Shown: positions 36,153-45,859, numbered from the stretch's first letter. The stretch: DNA of 64,000 nucleotides from Winogradskya humida (GCF_016862215.1 NZ_BOMN01000027.1:1-64000), one strand, 5' to 3'. The notes: a model not told the origin generated them from the letters alone. A program made the numbers and translations.

Positions 36153-36833
36153 TCAGCTGCGCGGGTCCCAATCGATCAGGGGACGGCCGCCGTCGGCGAG
36201 AGCCTTGTTGGCCGCGCTGAACATCCGGGCGCCGAAGAAGTCCCGGCCGCCGTTCATCGGGCTCGGGTGGCCCGACTCGATCACGGTGTGGACGGGATTG
36301 GTGATCAGGGCCGCCTTCTTGCGGGCGTACGTCCCCCAGAGCAGAAAGACGATCTTCTCGTCGCGAGCGTTGAGGGCCTGGATCGTGGCGTCGGTGAAGA
36401 CTTCCCAGCCCTTGTTCTTGTGCGACGCCGCAGACTTCGCCCGCACCGTCAGAACCGCGTTGAGCAGCAGAACGCCCTGCTTCGCCCACCCGGTCAGATC
36501 CCCGCTCGCCGATGGCGCCACCCCGATGTCCTCGGCCAGCTCCTTGTAGACGTTGCGCAGCGAGGGCGGCACCCGGACGCCGTCGCGCACGCTGAAGCTG
36601 AGCCCGTGTGCCTGGCCCGGACCGTGGTAGGGGTCCTGGCCCAGCAGCAGCACCTTCGTCTGCTCCGGTGCGCAGAGCCGGTAGGCCGCGAAGAGATCCT
36701 CGATCGGCGGGTAGACGGTCTGCGTCTCATACTCCCCGGCGACAAAGGCGCCCAGCGCCCCGGTGGCGGCGGGGTCGAGGAACGGCGTCAACTCCGCGCG
36801 CCAGGCGGGGGGAAGCAGCTCGGTCAGATTCAC
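36153..36833 (-). CDS. ung: uracil-DNA glycosylase (family 1)
   Basis: Ung removes uracil from DNA. The 226-residue protein has motif GQDPYHGPGQAHGLSF with catalytic Asp67 and the C-terminal HPSPM motif with His189. LLLNAVLTVR and the WGTYARKK segment are also typical. The start is GTG, preceded by GGAG about 5 nt upstream. It lies 21 bp downstream of the tsaE stop on the same strand, at the end of the alr-hydrolase-tsaE operon. Confidence 0.96.
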   Translation of the reverse strand: MNLTELLPPAWRAELTPFLDPAATGALGAFVAGEYETQTVYPPIEDLFAAYRLCAPEQTKVLLLGQDPYHGPGQAHGLSFSVRDGVRVPPSLRNVYKELAEDIGVAPSASGDLTGWAKQGVLLLNAVLTVRAKSAASHKNKGWEVFTDATIQALNARDEKIVFLLWGTYARKKAALITNPVHTVIESGHPSPMNGGRDFFGARMFSAANKALADGGRPLIDWDPRS

Positions 36834-36854
36834 ATCATCTCCGGTTTCCGATGG

Positions 36855-37403
36855 TCATGGCAGTTCCGTCGCTTTCTGCAGGCGCGTGGCCCAGCCGCCG
36901 TCCTCCAGGCGCGTGGCCCAATCGCTGTCCTCCAGGCGCGTGGCCCAGTCGCCGCCGTGCGGCGCGAGGTCGATGACGCGGGTGTCGTCGTCGAGGCGGT
37001 CGATGCGGACGGCGAGGTATTCGTCGTTGAGCTGCTCGACCAGGCCGGCGCCCCACTCGACGACCGTGACGGCGTCGTCGGCCGAGGCGTCCAGGTCGAG
37101 GTCGTCGATCTCCGCGCGCGGGTCGGCCGCGTCGCCGAGCCGGTAGGCGTCGGCGTGCACCAGCGGGACCGTGCCGCCCCGCGCCGGGTCGGGCCGGTGC
37201 ACGCGGGCGATCACGAAGGTCGGCGAGGTGACGGCGCCGAGCACGCCGAGCCCCGCGCCGATGCCCTGGACCAGCGCGGTCTTGCCGGCGCCGAGCGGGC
37301 CGGTGAGCAGCAGGAGATCACCGGGGCGCAACAGAGCGGCCAGCCGCTCGCCGAAGGCCCGGGTGTCCTCCACGGTGGACAACCGGATGCCGGTGGTCGT
37401 CAT
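36855..37403 (-). CDS. tsaE: tRNA threonylcarbamoyladenosine biosynthesis ATPase TsaE
   Basis: TsaE is the P-loop ATPase that resets the TsaB-TsaD complex during t6A synthesis. The 182-residue chain carries Walker A GPLGAGKTALVQG, the TSPTFVIARVH segment, HADAYRL and VVEWGAGL. The ATG at 37401-37403 overlaps the hydrolase stop (ATGA). A longer frame upstream is antisense-like and is not used. The C-terminus is unusual: three 9-residue copies ending WATRLED, encoded by a 27-bp tandem repeat. These are absent from ordinary TsaE, which ends near IDLAPHG. Confidence 0.94.
   Translation of the reverse strand: MTTTGIRLSTVEDTRAFGERLAALLRPGDLLLLTGPLGAGKTALVQGIGAGLGVLGAVTSPTFVIARVHRPDPARGGTVPLVHADAYRLGDAADPRAEIDDLDLDASADDAVTVVEWGAGLVEQLNDEYLAVRIDRLDDDTRVIDLAPHGGDWATRLEDSDWATRLEDGGWATRLQKATELP
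36879..36959. repeat. 27-bp in-frame tandem repeat at the tsaE 3' end
   Basis: Three units start at 36879, 36906 and 36933, each containing CAGGCGCGTGGCCCA. They encode successive WATRLED-type peptides at the C-terminus of TsaE. Confidence 0.9.
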
Positions 37404-38515
37404 GAGATCCTGTCCAGGAACGGGAGCAGTGCCGCGTTCACCTCGTCCGCCTTCTCCAGCATGACCACGTGGCCGCTGTTGTCGATCTTCACCAGCTCCG
37501 CCTCGGGGAGATGCCGGAGGATCTCCTCGGAGTGCGTCACCGGGGTCAGATAGTCCTTCGTGCCGACCAGGACCAGCACCGGCACACCCTTGAGCGCTGA
37601 CAGCGCCGGGAACCGGTTGTGGGTGTAGAGCGTGTGCAGATACTTCGTCAGCGTCTCGACCGACGTCTTGGAGTTCATCTGCTCCACGAACGTGACCAAC
37701 GAGGGACTGGGTCGCGAGTCGCCGAAGCCGTAACGGCGGGTGAGCAGCCAGGCCAGATCGGACGAGACGACCCGGGCGCGGTCGATGGCACCGCCACCGA
37801 GCCGGGCCGAGACTCCCCACAGCGGGAAGAACGGCGCGCTCGCGCGGGCCACGAGCGTGGGCAGGCCCAGCTTCGACTTGTCGATCAGGCCCGCCGAGGT
37901 CGACATCAGCACGACACCGGTCACCCGCCGGCCGAACCACTCCGGATACTGCTCGGCGAACGCCATGATCGTCATGCCGCCCATGGAGTGTCCGACGAGG
38001 ATGATGTGGCCGTCGGGCACGGTCGCGTCGAGCACCGCCGCGAGTGACTTGCCCAGCGCCGCGATGTCGTAGTCGCCGGATTTCAGCCGGCTGGACCGCC
38101 CGTGGCCGGGCTGGTCGTAGAAGACCAGCCGCTGGTCGCCGCGCTCGGTGAGCGCCTGCCGCTGGAAGTAGAAGGTGCCCATGTCCAAGGCGAAGCCGTG
38201 CACGAAGACGATCGTCGGCTTGCCGGCCGGGTGCTTCGGCTCGACGATCTCGACGTGCAGGTCGGTGCCGTCGGCTGCGGTGACGGTGAGCTCCGTGTCG
38301 AACGGCTGGTCGTTGAACTCCTCGTCGGCGTGCGGGTCGCCGGGGACGTTGAGCGACTTGCGGACCAGCGCCCGCTCGACGGCGAACGCGGTGGCGAGCC
38401 CGGCAGCGGCGATGCCGACGACGGCCCCGGCGATGCCGACCTGCTTCACCCGTTTGGCCGGCAGCTTGGCTTTGACCGGCAGCTTGGCTTTGACCGGCAG
38501 CTTCGCGGGACTCAT
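37400..38515 (-). CDS. alpha/beta hydrolase, membrane-anchored
   Basis: This 371-residue protein has an N-terminal Lys/Pro repeat (KLPVKAKLPVKAKLP), one membrane helix (about 26-48) and an alpha/beta hydrolase domain. The nucleophile Ser lies in GHSMGG, the oxyanion segment is FVHGFALDMGTF, and late acid and His residues are in GTKDYLTP and NSGHVVMLE. It sits between alr and tsaE, with ATGA overlaps on both sides, an arrangement common in actinobacteria. The substrate is unknown. An 18-bp DNA repeat near 38460-38507 encodes the KAKLPV units. Confidence 0.9.
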   Translation of the reverse strand: MSPAKLPVKAKLPVKAKLPAKRVKQVGIAGAVVGIAAAGLATAFAVERALVRKSLNVPGDPHADEEFNDQPFDTELTVTAADGTDLHVEIVEPKHPAGKPTIVFVHGFALDMGTFYFQRQALTERGDQRLVFYDQPGHGRSSRLKSGDYDIAALGKSLAAVLDATVPDGHIILVGHSMGGMTIMAFAEQYPEWFGRRVTGVVLMSTSAGLIDKSKLGLPTLVARASAPFFPLWGVSARLGGGAIDRARVVSSDLAWLLTRRYGFGDSRPSPSLVTFVEQMNSKTSVETLTKYLHTLYTHNRFPALSALKGVPVLVLVGTKDYLTPVTHSEEILRHLPEAELVKIDNSGHVVMLEKADEVNAALLPFLDRIS

Positions 38516-39642
38516 GCGACCTCCCCGGCCGTACCGTCATAGACGCGGGGGACGCGTGTCCCGCCGAACCTGGTCACGATCTCGTAGTTGATCGTGCCGA
38601 TCGCGTCGGCCCAGTCCGTGGCCGTCGGCTCGCCGTTCGTGCCGGGCCCGAACAGGGTCGCCACGTCGCCGGCCTGCACCGGGTCATCGCCGACGTCCAG
38701 CACGATCTGATCCATGCAGACGCGCCCGGCGATCGTGCGCACCGCGCCCCCGAGCAGCACCGGTCCCACATTGGACGCGTGCCGGGGCACCCCGTCGCCA
38801 TAACCGAGCGGCACCAGGGCGAGCGTCGTCTCCCGCTCGGTGTGGTAGGCGTGCCCGTAGGAGACGCCCTGCCCTCCCGGAACCCGTTTGGTGAGCGCGA
38901 TCCGGGCACGTGCGGTCATCGCCGGGCGCAGGCCGGCCGGCTGGGGCCCGGGCAACGGCGACAGCCCGTAGATCGCCAGACCAGGCCGGACCAGGTCGTA
39001 GTGGGAGTCGGGCCGGGTCAGGGTGGCCGCAGAATTGGCGATGTGGCGATAGCGTGGCTCGATGCCGTAACGCTCCGCGGTCGCCAGCGCCTCGGCGAAG
39101 ACCGCGAGCTGCTGGTCGATCATCTCGTGGCCGGGCTCGTCCGAGCGGACGAAATGGCTCCAGACCCCGACGATCTCAAGATCACCGTCGGCCTGCGCCT
39201 TCGCCGCGGCCTCCACCAGGGCCGGCCATTCCGCCGGCGTCGCGCCACCACGTGCCAGACCAGTGTCGATCTTCAGATGTACGCGGGCAGCCCGCCCAGC
39301 CCTCCGAGCAGCGGCAACCAGCTCACCGAGCAGCTCGAGGCTCCCTGCGTTGAGGTCGACATCCGCCTCGACGCCCTCGTGCAGCGCGAGCCCGGGCGAG
39401 TGCAGCCACGCCAGCACCGGCGCCGTTATCCCGGCCCGGCGTAACGTCAGCGCCTCGTCGAGGGTCGCCACGCCGAGCCACGTCGCACCCCCGGCCAGGG
39501 CCGCACGGGCGACGGGCAGCATGCCGTGCCCGTAGCCGTCGGCCTTGACGACGGCCATGACCTCGGCGGTCGTGCCCGCCCGCAGGGTCGCGACGTTGTC
39601 CCGGATAGCGTCCAGATCGACGCGAACTTCGGCCTGCCACAT
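38512..39642 (-). CDS. alr: alanine racemase
   Basis: Alr makes D-alanine for peptidoglycan with pyridoxal phosphate. The chain has about 376 residues. The PLP lysine lies in AVVKADGYGHG (about residue 33), the catalytic Tyr in GVSYGHAYHT and the late RVCMDQIVLDVGD motif is intact. Two close ATGs exist, 39648 and 39642. The second lies exactly 7 nt after a TAGGCT box, suggesting a leaderless start, so I use it. It begins the alr-hydrolase-tsaE operon. Confidence 0.95.
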   Translation of the reverse strand: MWQAEVRVDLDAIRDNVATLRAGTTAEVMAVVKADGYGHGMLPVARAALAGGATWLGVATLDEALTLRRAGITAPVLAWLHSPGLALHEGVEADVDLNAGSLELLGELVAAARRAGRAARVHLKIDTGLARGGATPAEWPALVEAAAKAQADGDLEIVGVWSHFVRSDEPGHEMIDQQLAVFAEALATAERYGIEPRYRHIANSAATLTRPDSHYDLVRPGLAIYGLSPLPGPQPAGLRPAMTARARIALTKRVPGGQGVSYGHAYHTERETTLALVPLGYGDGVPRHASNVGPVLLGGAVRTIAGRVCMDQIVLDVGDDPVQAGDVATLFGPGTNGEPTATDWADAIGTINYEIVTRFGGTRVPRVYDGTAGEVA

Positions 39643-39679
39643 GTTCATCAGCCTACTGATCGGGTGTGACAGAACCGGG

Positions 39680-41128
39680 TCACAGCAGGTCGGCGAGGAC
39701 CGGACGGAGCGCCTCGGCCACATCGGCGGAGGTCACCGGCCCGTCCTCAGCCGCCCGCCGACCGGCCAGACCATGGACGTACGCGGCCATCACCGCGGCC
39801 TTCTCCGCGGGCACCCCGGCCGCCAGCAACGAGCCCAGCAACCCCGCCAGCACGTCGCCGGAACCGGCCGTGGCCAGCACCGAACTGCCCGTCGGGTTGG
39901 CCCACACCTCACCCGCGGGCGTCGCCACGATGGTCCGGTCACCCTTGAGCAGCACCACCGCGTTGATCCACGACGCGAGCTTGAGGGCGGCGGCCATCCG
40001 GTCCGGCCCGGGAGCCTCCCCGGCAAGCCGTTTGAACTCGCCGTCGTGCGGCGTAATCACCAAAGGTGCGTCCCGTCGCAGGTCAGCGGCGTGCTGACCG
40101 CCGACCAGCAGGGTCAGGGCGTCCGCGTCGAGCAGCACGGGCAGCGACGTCGCGAGGACGCTGCGCAGCTCGGTCCGCGCGTCGTCATCGGTTCCGAGCC
40201 CCGAACCACACACCCAGGCCTGCACGCGTCCCGCGTCGGCGACCCGCTCGGCCGCCACGACCGAGGGATGTTTCCGCAGCACTTCCTGGCTGGCGCTGCC
40301 CGCATAGCGCACCATGCCGGTGGGGCCGGCCTGCGCACCGGTGACCGACAACACCGCGGCGCCCGGGTACTGCGCGGATCCGGTGGCCACTCCGACCACG
40401 CCACGGGAGTATTTGTCGGAGGAGGCGGAGGGTCGCGGCCACCACTCGGCGATGTCGGAGGCGTCGGGTACTCGTACGGCGGGAGCCGCGTGCAGCGTCA
40501 CACCCAGCCCGATGTCGACGAGTTCCACGTGGCCCGCCAGGGCCGCGGCAGGACCCACCACGTGCGCCGGCTTGAGGCACCCGAAAGTGACCGTGATGTC
40601 CGCGTGAACCGCGTCCCCCGGCACATCGCCGGTGTCGACCGTCACACCGCTCGGCACGTCCACCGCCACCACCGGAGCCCTTGCGCCGTCCCGGCCCCGA
40701 AGCTCGGTGAGCCGCTTGACCAGAGCCGCCGCCGGAGGACGCAGGCCACCGGTCGCACCGATGCCCACGATGCCGTCCATCACCAGGTCGGCGCGGGCCG
40801 GCAGCTCCTCGATGACCCGCCCGCCCGCGTCGAGAAGCGCCTTGAGCCCCGCGAGATGCACGTGCTCGGGCCGGAGCAGGATCGCGAGCACCCGGGCACC
40901 GCGTGCCGCCAGCCGCGCCCCCGCGAGGAGCGCATCGCCGCCGTTGTCCCCGCTGCCCACCAGCAGCACCACTGTCGCGCCGTAAACGCCGCCGCTCTCG
41001 TGGAGCAGCAGCGCGCACCGGCGCGCCAGGCCCGCGGCGGCCCGCTGCATGAGGGTCCCGTCGGGGACCGTCGCCATCAGTGCTTTCTCGGCCGACCGTA
41101 CGTCGGCCACCCGCCATGCCTGCCGCAT
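39680..41128 (-). CDS. nnr: bifunctional NAD(P)H-hydrate epimerase/dehydratase
   Basis: This 482-residue protein repairs hydrated NAD(P)H. The N-terminal YjeF epimerase domain shows LLVGSGDNGGDALLAGARLA and DGIVGIGATGGLRPP. The C-terminal ribokinase-like ADP-dependent dehydratase shows CGSGLGTDD, VITPHDGEFKRLAG and NPTGSSVLATAGSGDVLAGL. The ATG at 41126-41128 (MRQAWRVADVRSAEK) has GGGGAG about 5 nt upstream. An open frame extends further but lacks support. It lies between acpS and alr, as in other actinobacteria. Confidence 0.96.
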   Translation of the reverse strand: MRQAWRVADVRSAEKALMATVPDGTLMQRAAAGLARRCALLLHESGGVYGATVVLLVGSGDNGGDALLAGARLAARGARVLAILLRPEHVHLAGLKALLDAGGRVIEELPARADLVMDGIVGIGATGGLRPPAAALVKRLTELRGRDGARAPVVAVDVPSGVTVDTGDVPGDAVHADITVTFGCLKPAHVVGPAAALAGHVELVDIGLGVTLHAAPAVRVPDASDIAEWWPRPSASSDKYSRGVVGVATGSAQYPGAAVLSVTGAQAGPTGMVRYAGSASQEVLRKHPSVVAAERVADAGRVQAWVCGSGLGTDDDARTELRSVLATSLPVLLDADALTLLVGGQHAADLRRDAPLVITPHDGEFKRLAGEAPGPDRMAAALKLASWINAVVLLKGDRTIVATPAGEVWANPTGSSVLATAGSGDVLAGLLGSLLAAGVPAEKAAVMAAYVHGLAGRRAAEDGPVTSADVAEALRPVLADLL

Positions 41129-41168
41129 CCGTGCTCCCCTAACTCCGGGCCTGGATTCCCTGGCCCGC

Positions 41169-41537
41169 TCAGGCCTCGGCGACCACCATGGCCGAGGCGA
41201 TGCCACCGTCATGGGAGAGCGACAGGTGCCAGCGGTTCACGCCGCGCTCGGCGGCGACCGCGGCGACCGTGCCCGACACGGTCAGCCAGGGCCGGCCGTC
41301 CGGGTCGGAGACGACCTCGCAGTCGTGCCAGCGCAGGCCACCGGGGGCGCCGAGGGCCTTCGCCACGGCCTCTTTCGCCGCGAACCTGGCCGCCAGCGAC
41401 TCGGGCGAGCGGGGGTTTCCCGACCGCGTCAGCCGCTCCGAGTCACTGAAGAGCCGGTCCGCGAGCATCGGAGTGCGTTCCAGCGCCTTGGCGAACCTCT
41501 CCACCAGCACCACATCGATCCCGACAGACACGATCAC
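41169..41537 (-). CDS. acpS: holo-[acyl-carrier-protein] synthase
   Basis: AcpS transfers 4'-phosphopantetheine from CoA to acyl carrier protein. The 122-residue length is normal. The metal/CoA motif [10 protein letters not shown] opens the protein and the second motif [14 protein letters not shown] follows. It ends with [18 protein letters not shown]. The GTG at 41535-41537 gives [10 protein letters not shown], the family start. It lies between glmS and nnr on the same strand. Confidence 0.96.
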   Translation of the reverse strand: MIVSVGIDVVLVERFAKALERTPMLADRLFSDSERLTRSGNPRSPESLAARFAAKEAVAKALGAPGGLRWHDCEVVSDPDGRPWLTVSGTVAAVAAERGVNRWHLSLSHDGGIASAMVVAEA

Positions 41538-41596
41538 ACGGCCAAGCCTATCGGGACGGCTCATCCACAGCCGGGCGCCTCGGGACCTGGGCCGTG

Positions 41597-43483
41597 CTAC
41601 TCGACGGTCACGGATTTCGCCAGGTTGCGCGGCTGGTCGACGTCGTGGCCCCGGGCGGCGGCGATCTCGCAGGCGAGGATCTGCAGCGGCACGGCGGTCA
41701 TGAGCGGCGCGAGCAGCGTGGGCGTGCGCGGCACGAGGATCAGGTGGTCGGCGTAGGCAGCGACCTCGTCGTCGCCCTCCTCCGCGATGACGATCGTGCG
41801 GGCGCCACGGGCCCGCACCTCCTGGATGTTCGAGACGACCTTGTCCCGCAGGACGCCGCGACCCGCCGGCGACGGCACCACGCAGACCACCGGCGTGCCC
41901 TTGTCGATCAGGGCGATCGGCCCGTGCTTCAGCTCACCCGCCGCGAAGCCCTCGGCGTGCATGTAGGCGAGCTCCTTGAGCTTCAGCGCGCCTTCCAGGG
42001 CCACTGGGAAGCCGACGTGGCGCCCGATGAAGAGGATGGTCGACGCGGTCTTGAGGTCGCGGGCCAGCTCGCGCACGTCCTCCATCCGCGTCAGCAGCTC
42101 CCGGAGGTTGTCCGGGGTGCGGCGCAGCCGGGAGACGACGGCGGCGACCTCGTCGGCGTACATGACGCCACGGATCTGCGCGAGGTGCAGGCCGATGAGA
42201 TAGCAGGCGACCAACTGGGTGACGAAGGCCTTGGTGGAGGCCACGGCGATCTCGGGGCCGCCGTGGGTGTAGAGCACGGCGTCCGACTCGCGCGGGATCG
42301 TGGAGCCGTTGGTGTTGCAGATGGCCAGCACGCGGGCCTTCTGCTCCTTGGCGTGCCGCAGCGCCATCAGCGTGTCCATGGTCTCGCCGGACTGACTGAT
42401 CACGATCATCAGGGTGGAGCGGTCCAGGATCGGGTCGCGATAGCGGAACTCACTGGCCAGCTCCACCTCGCACGGGATGCGCACCCAGTGCTCGATCGCA
42501 TACTTCGCGACCATCCCGGCGTGGTAGGACGTGCCGCAGGCGACGATGAAGACCTTGTCGACGTCGCGCAGGTCCTGGTCGGTGAGGCGCACCTCGTCGA
42601 GGACGATGTCGCCGCGCTCGGAGAGCCGCCCGAGCAGGGTGTCCGCGATGGCCTGCGGCTGCTCGGCGATCTCCTTGAGCATGAAGTAGTCGTAACCACC
42701 CTTCTCCGCGGCCGAGGCGTCCCAGTCGATGTGGAACTCCTTGCCGGTGGCCACCGCGCCGGTGAAGTCGGTGATCTCGATGCCGCCCGGGGTGATCAGG
42801 ACGACCTGGTCCTGGCCGAGCTCGATCGCCTCGCGGGTGTGCTCGATGAAGGCGGAGACGTCGCTGGCGAGGAAATTCTCGCCGTCGCCGCGACCCACGA
42901 CCAGCGGCGAGTTGCGCCGGGCGGCGACCACCGCGTCCGGAACCTCGACGTCGATGGCGAGGAGGGTGAAAGCACCCTCCAGACGGCGCACGACGCGGCG
43001 CATGCCCTCGGCGAGCAGGTGCGGGCCCTCGGGTCCGTCGCCGGCGTCACGCAGGGCGCGCATCTCGGCGGCGAGCAGGTGGGCGGCGCACTCGGTGTCG
43101 GTGTCACTGACGAATTCGACCCCGGTCGCCTCGAGCTCGGCGCGCAGCCGGGAGAAATTCTCGATGATGCCGTTGTGGATCACCGCGACACGGCCGTCGG
43201 CCGAGAGGTGCGGGTGGGCGTTGCGATCGGTCGGGCCACCATGGGTCGCCCAGCGGGTGTGCCCGATGGCGGTCGACCCGACGGCGATCCCGTCACTGGA
43301 GCGCTCCGCCAGGGCCTTTTCGAGATTCGCCAGTTTCCCGGCCTTCTTCTCGGTCAGGATGACCTTGTCGTTGACGACCGCGACACCGGCGGAGTCATAT
43401 CCGCGGTATTCGAGGCGCCGAAGTCCATCGATAACGATCTGCAGCGCCGGGCGGCCGCCAACGTAACCCACGATCCCACACAT
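41597..43483 (-). CDS. glmS: glucosamine-fructose-6-phosphate aminotransferase (isomerising)
   Basis: GlmS makes glucosamine 6-phosphate from fructose 6-phosphate and glutamine, the entry to amino-sugar and wall synthesis. GlmM further along continues the pathway. The 628-residue chain starts [10 protein letters not shown] with the N-terminal nucleophile Cys2. The glutaminase domain is followed by two SIS sugar-isomerase domains ([22 protein letters not shown]), and the chain ends [11 protein letters not shown]. The ATG at 43481-43483 lies 7 nt after a TACGCT box, so the mRNA is probably leaderless. There is no sign of a glmS ribozyme. Confidence 0.97.
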   Translation of the reverse strand: MCGIVGYVGGRPALQIVIDGLRRLEYRGYDSAGVAVVNDKVILTEKKAGKLANLEKALAERSSDGIAVGSTAIGHTRWATHGGPTDRNAHPHLSADGRVAVIHNGIIENFSRLRAELEATGVEFVSDTDTECAAHLLAAEMRALRDAGDGPEGPHLLAEGMRRVVRRLEGAFTLLAIDVEVPDAVVAARRNSPLVVGRGDGENFLASDVSAFIEHTREAIELGQDQVVLITPGGIEITDFTGAVATGKEFHIDWDASAAEKGGYDYFMLKEIAEQPQAIADTLLGRLSERGDIVLDEVRLTDQDLRDVDKVFIVACGTSYHAGMVAKYAIEHWVRIPCEVELASEFRYRDPILDRSTLMIVISQSGETMDTLMALRHAKEQKARVLAICNTNGSTIPRESDAVLYTHGGPEIAVASTKAFVTQLVACYLIGLHLAQIRGVMYADEVAAVVSRLRRTPDNLRELLTRMEDVRELARDLKTASTILFIGRHVGFPVALEGALKLKELAYMHAEGFAAGELKHGPIALIDKGTPVVCVVPSPAGRGVLRDKVVSNIQEVRARGARTIVIAEEGDDEVAAYADHLILVPRTPTLLAPLMTAVPLQILACEIAAARGHDVDQPRNLAKSVTVE

Positions 43484-43490
43484 GTGGGGC

Positions 43491-43496
43491 AGCGTA
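43491..43496 (-). promoter_or_regulatory. candidate -10 box of glmS (leaderless)
   Basis: On the minus strand TACGCT is followed after 7 nt by the glmS ATG. No ribosome site is present between them. Confidence 0.45.
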
Positions 43497-43681
43497 GCGG
43501 ACTTTCGCTCACGGCGGATGCGCGAGAGGCATACTTTCGCGCATCCCGCGTGATCGAAAGGCTTGTCGATGGGTGCTGCGCCGATGGGCTCGCAGGTCAG
43601 CGCCGATCGCGACACGTCCGGGTGATCCGGAGCTGGCACGCAGCGCGTACCTTCAGGGACAAGCCCTGCCAGGAGAGTCGA

Positions 43682-44563
43682 ATGAGCTACCCACCGCCCT
43701 CGGACCCCACCCGTCCACTCCCTCCGGAGGAACCGGCCTCGGGTCAGCCCTGGTCGGCCCCGTCAGGAGACGCGCTCTCCGGCCGGCCGCCGCAGTTCCA
43801 GCCCGGCCACGCGCCCCTACCCCAGAGCGGGCCCCCGGACGGCTACCCGCGGACCGAGCAGTTCCCTCCGGTGCCGCAGTACCAGCCGCCCCAGTATCAG
43901 GAGCAGGGGTATGCGCCGCAGGGGTACGAGCAGCCCGGCTATGGACAGCCCGGCTATGGACAGCCACCGGGACCGCCGCCGGGCTATCAGCAGCCGGGCT
44001 ACGGGCAGCCGGGTCATCCGGGCCCGCGGCCGAAGCGGAACAAGGCCCCTCTGGTCGCCGTGCTGATCGCGGTCACGCTGCTGCTCTGCGCGGGCGGGGT
44101 CACCGCGGTGGTGCTGGCGGTCAACAAGGCGACCGAGAAGGCCAAGGAAACGATCAACTCGGTGAACGTCCCGGACATTCCGACGGTCGTGCCGACGGGC
44201 CTGCCCACCGACCTGCCGACGGATCTCCCGACCGATCTCCCGACCGACCTTCCCGGCCTGCCCAACCTCCCCGGCGAGGGTCCCGAGATCACGATCGACT
44301 ACGAGGTGACCGGCGACGGCCCGGTCCGCATCCTCTACCTCGAGAAGAACGACGGGACCCCGAAACAGCTCAGCAACCAGAAGCTGCCCTGGCACGTCAA
44401 GGTCAAAACAAACAGCCCCGCCGTGCTCTCCGTCGTCGCGGTCAGGATCGGGCTCTCGGAGGGGACCCTGAGCTGCGTCACCAAGGTCAACGGCGAGCAG
44501 GTGGCCCAGAAGACCAGCACGGGCTCCTTCAACACCGTGTCCTGCACCAAGATCGTCCAATAA
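43682..44563 (+). CDS. Pro/Gln-rich membrane protein with MmpS-like domain
   Basis: This 293-residue protein begins with a disordered 115-residue cytoplasmic region rich in Pro, Gly, Gln and Tyr (GYGQPGYGQP repeats). One membrane helix (about 122-147) follows, then a PTDL repeat (four 12-bp units) and a C-terminal beta domain. The domain reads EITIDYEVTGDGPVRILYL and has two cysteines, resembling MmpS-type domains. MmpS proteins in mycobacteria accompany RND lipid exporters, but no such exporter is adjacent here. The ATG has AGGAGAG 6 nt upstream. The function is unknown. Confidence 0.8.
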   Translation: MSYPPPSDPTRPLPPEEPASGQPWSAPSGDALSGRPPQFQPGHAPLPQSGPPDGYPRTEQFPPVPQYQPPQYQEQGYAPQGYEQPGYGQPGYGQPPGPPPGYQQPGYGQPGHPGPRPKRNKAPLVAVLIAVTLLLCAGGVTAVVLAVNKATEKAKETINSVNVPDIPTVVPTGLPTDLPTDLPTDLPTDLPGLPNLPGEGPEITIDYEVTGDGPVRILYLEKNDGTPKQLSNQKLPWHVKVKTNSPAVLSVVAVRIGLSEGTLSCVTKVNGEQVAQKTSTGSFNTVSCTKIVQ

Positions 44564-44607
44564 CCCAATCCGCAGGCTTCAGGCGCGTCCCGTGGTGGGC
44601 CGCGCCG

Positions 44608-44613
44608 TAGGGT
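44608..44613 (+). promoter_or_regulatory. candidate -10 box of the aminotransferase gene (leaderless)
   Basis: TAGGGT lies exactly 7 nt before the GTG at 44621. This favours that start over the in-frame GTG at 44612, which lies within the box. Confidence 0.45.
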
Positions 44614-44620
44614 GGCGGAT

Positions 44621-45808
44621 GTGACCTCGTCGATCTCGGCGGACCCGCTCGTCGGCCGCATGCGCCCGTTCGGCACCACCATCTTCACCGAGATGTCCGC
44701 GCTCGCCGCGCGGACCGGCTCGGTCAACCTCGGGCAGGGTTTCCCCGACACCGACGGCCCTCCGGAAATGCTGGACGCCGCCGCCGAGGCACTGCGGTCC
44801 GGCGCCAACCAGTATCCGCCGCTGCCCGGCATCCCCGCGCTGCGCCAGGCCATCGCCACGCATGAGCAGCGGTTCTGGGGCCTGACCCGCGACCCGGACA
44901 CCGAGGTCGTGGTCACCGCCGGCGCGACGGAGGCGGTCGCCGCGGCGATTCTCGGGCTGTGCGAGTCCGGCGACGAGGTGGTGTGCTTCGAGCCCTACTA
45001 CGACTCGTACGCCGCCTCCATCGCGCTGGCCGGAGCGGTCCGGCGAGTTGTCACGTTGCGCCCGGGGCCGGACGGGCGCTACAGGTTCGACGAGGGCGAG
45101 CTGCGGGCAGCCTTCGGGCCACGGACCCGCCTGATGCTGCTCAACTCACCGCACAACCCGACCGGCAAGGTCTTCACCCCGGACGAGCTCGCCCTGATCG
45201 CACACCTCTGCCAAAAACACGATGTGTACGCCGTGACGGACGAGGTCTACGAGCACCTCGTCTTCACCGACGCGTCCACGCCGCACGTCCCACTCGCCAC
45301 GCTCCCCGGGATGAGCGAGCGCACCCTGCGGATCTCATCGGCGGGCAAGACCTTCTCGTGCACCGGCTGGAAAGTCGGCTGGGCCACCGGACCGGGCCCG
45401 CTCGTGTCATCCGTGCTCCGCGTGAAACAGTTCCTGACCTTCGTCAACGCCGGCCCCCTGCAGCCGGCGGTCGCCGTGGCCCTCAACCTGCCGGACAGCT
45501 ACTTCACCGGCTTCCGGGACACCCTCCAGTCCCGCCGCGACCGCCTCGTCGCAGGCCTCGCGGACGCGGGCTTCGGCCTGCTGCCATCCGAGGGCACCTA
45601 CTTCGTCACGGCCGACATCAGACCCCTCGGCGGCACGGACGGCGTCGACTTCTGCCGCACCCTCCCGGAACGCTGCGGCGTCGTCGCCGTGCCGACCCAG
45701 GTCTTCTACGACCACCAGGACCGAGGCCGTCACCTGATCCGCTTCGCCTTCTGCAAACGCGAAGAAGTCATCGACAAAGCCGCCGAACGCCTCCGCACGC
45801 TCGTCTGA
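44621..45808 (+). CDS. dapC: pyridoxal-phosphate aminotransferase, DapC-like
   Basis: This class I/II aminotransferase of about 395 residues resembles the actinobacterial DapC (Rv0858c type), annotated as N-succinyldiaminopimelate aminotransferase in lysine/peptidoglycan synthesis. It also resembles methionine/kynurenine-type enzymes. Seen are VNLGQGFPDTDGPPE, TAGATEAVAAAILG, NSPHNPTGKVF, DEVYEHLVF and the PLP lysine in SSAGKTFSCTGWKVGW. An arginine near the C-terminus (HLIRFAFCK) would bind the substrate carboxylate. Narrow substrate identity is inference. The gene converges on glmM, with a strong terminator between. Confidence 0.85.
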   Translation: MTSSISADPLVGRMRPFGTTIFTEMSALAARTGSVNLGQGFPDTDGPPEMLDAAAEALRSGANQYPPLPGIPALRQAIATHEQRFWGLTRDPDTEVVVTAGATEAVAAAILGLCESGDEVVCFEPYYDSYAASIALAGAVRRVVTLRPGPDGRYRFDEGELRAAFGPRTRLMLLNSPHNPTGKVFTPDELALIAHLCQKHDVYAVTDEVYEHLVFTDASTPHVPLATLPGMSERTLRISSAGKTFSCTGWKVGWATGPGPLVSSVLRVKQFLTFVNAGPLQPAVAVALNLPDSYFTGFRDTLQSRRDRLVAGLADAGFGLLPSEGTYFVTADIRPLGGTDGVDFCRTLPERCGVVAVPTQVFYDHQDRGRHLIRFAFCKREEVIDKAAERLRTLV

Positions 45809-45809
45809 C

Positions 45810-45846
45810 ACAGCACGCCGGCCCGCTGAGCGGGCCGGCGTGCTGT
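45810..45846. terminator. bidirectional terminator between the aminotransferase gene and glmM
   Basis: An 18-bp perfect inverted repeat (left arm 45810-45827, right arm 45829-45846) is nearly loop-less and lies between two convergent stop codons. Confidence 0.85.
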
Positions 45847-45859
45847 CAAGGCGGGTGGA

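Noticed and set aside
36855..38540. 561-codon fusion frame covering tsaE and the hydrolase region
   Set aside because: The upstream part is out of frame with the hydrolase and low in complexity. TsaE starts at the ATG overlapping the hydrolase stop.
43484..43681. Possible glmS ribozyme or other riboswitch upstream of glmS
   Set aside because: The glmS ATG follows a -10 box by 7 nt, leaving no leader for an RNA switch on that strand.
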